The translations under genes and the position numbers were made by a program. Below, piece after piece: positions 63,825 to 64,000 of a stretch of DNA of 64,000 bases (the stretch's first letter is position 1; every line of letters starts with the position of its first letter). Below the pieces are notes generated by a model. It saw nothing but the letters and a program-made list of their open reading frames with translations. It did no database searches and was not told where the DNA came from. Source of the stretch: Ditylenchus dipsaci. Taxonomy: Eukaryota > Nematoda > Chromadorea > Rhabditida > Anguinidae. The DNA lies in assembly GCA_004194705.1 (NCBI GenBank), contig SADC01000451.1:29454-93453 (forward strand), written 5' to 3'.

Positions 63825-64000
63825 TGTAGCCCTGAATCTCAGTTTTTCTGATAAGCTATTTACTAGCTTGATACAATTTTGAAAAACGGGAGAAAATTGA
63901 GTTTTTCAAAACTACACCTTTTTTTAAATCAATTGTTCTCCCACTTTTTTAAAAATTGTATCGACCTAGTGAGAGTTTTCAGAAACTAGAGATTCATGGC

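Overview
The window is animal nuclear DNA, AT-rich and very rich in transposable elements. The recognisable genes are spliced metazoan genes: CDK5RAP3, importin-alpha, ribosomal protein L22 with a long Ala/Lys/Pro-rich front, FAM76, a two-pore-domain (K2P) potassium channel, and RNA-recognition-motif proteins. Most introns that carry no insertion are about 49 to 80 nt with ordinary GT..AG ends (typical acceptors are tttcag or tttag). These features suggest an invertebrate with compact introns. I cannot name the species.

Layout, left to right. 1-2090: repeats only. 2094-5343 (-): CDK5RAP3. 5344-15400: a mosaic of mobile elements (a TTAA-flanked palindrome, a hAT element with 8-bp target duplication, a Helitron, pogo-like palindromes, tRNA-like repeats). 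15519-20435: a 4.9-kb element whose inverted ends are arrays of a CCCTTACCTCTA-type repeat; inside is a decayed multi-exon gene with a zinc-finger-like motif and a GIY-YIG nuclease domain. 22564-25981 (-): importin-alpha in 19 exons, with a hAT MITE and a large palindrome in introns. 26200-32700: MULE transposase relics, one split by a 2.3-kb foldback element. 34030-35009 (+): RpL22, convergent with FAM76 (36922-39720, -); a 1.6-kb palindrome lies between them. 42914-45888 (-): K2P channel, with an intron hosting a 1.1-kb foldback. 46339-46606 (-): a small unidentified gene. 46934-50649: a complete-ended MULE. 50775-52228 (-): RRM genes. 52256-58150: four nested elements, the innermost a MULE encoding both a transposase and a Ulp1-type cysteine protease. 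58174-64000: Helitrons, pogo-like and hAT elements and tandem repeats; no host gene was recognised there.

Three themes stand out. First, many elements with good target-site duplications have long terminal inverted repeats built from short tandem repeats. Second, several foldback elements carry tRNA-promoter-like modules in their arms. Third, importin-alpha and the K2P channel are intact at exon level except for five single-base deficits, all of the same sign. I read these as homopolymer errors in the assembly rather than gene death, because each missing base restores exact exon length and conserved protein. All family calls come from reading the translations; no database search was possible.
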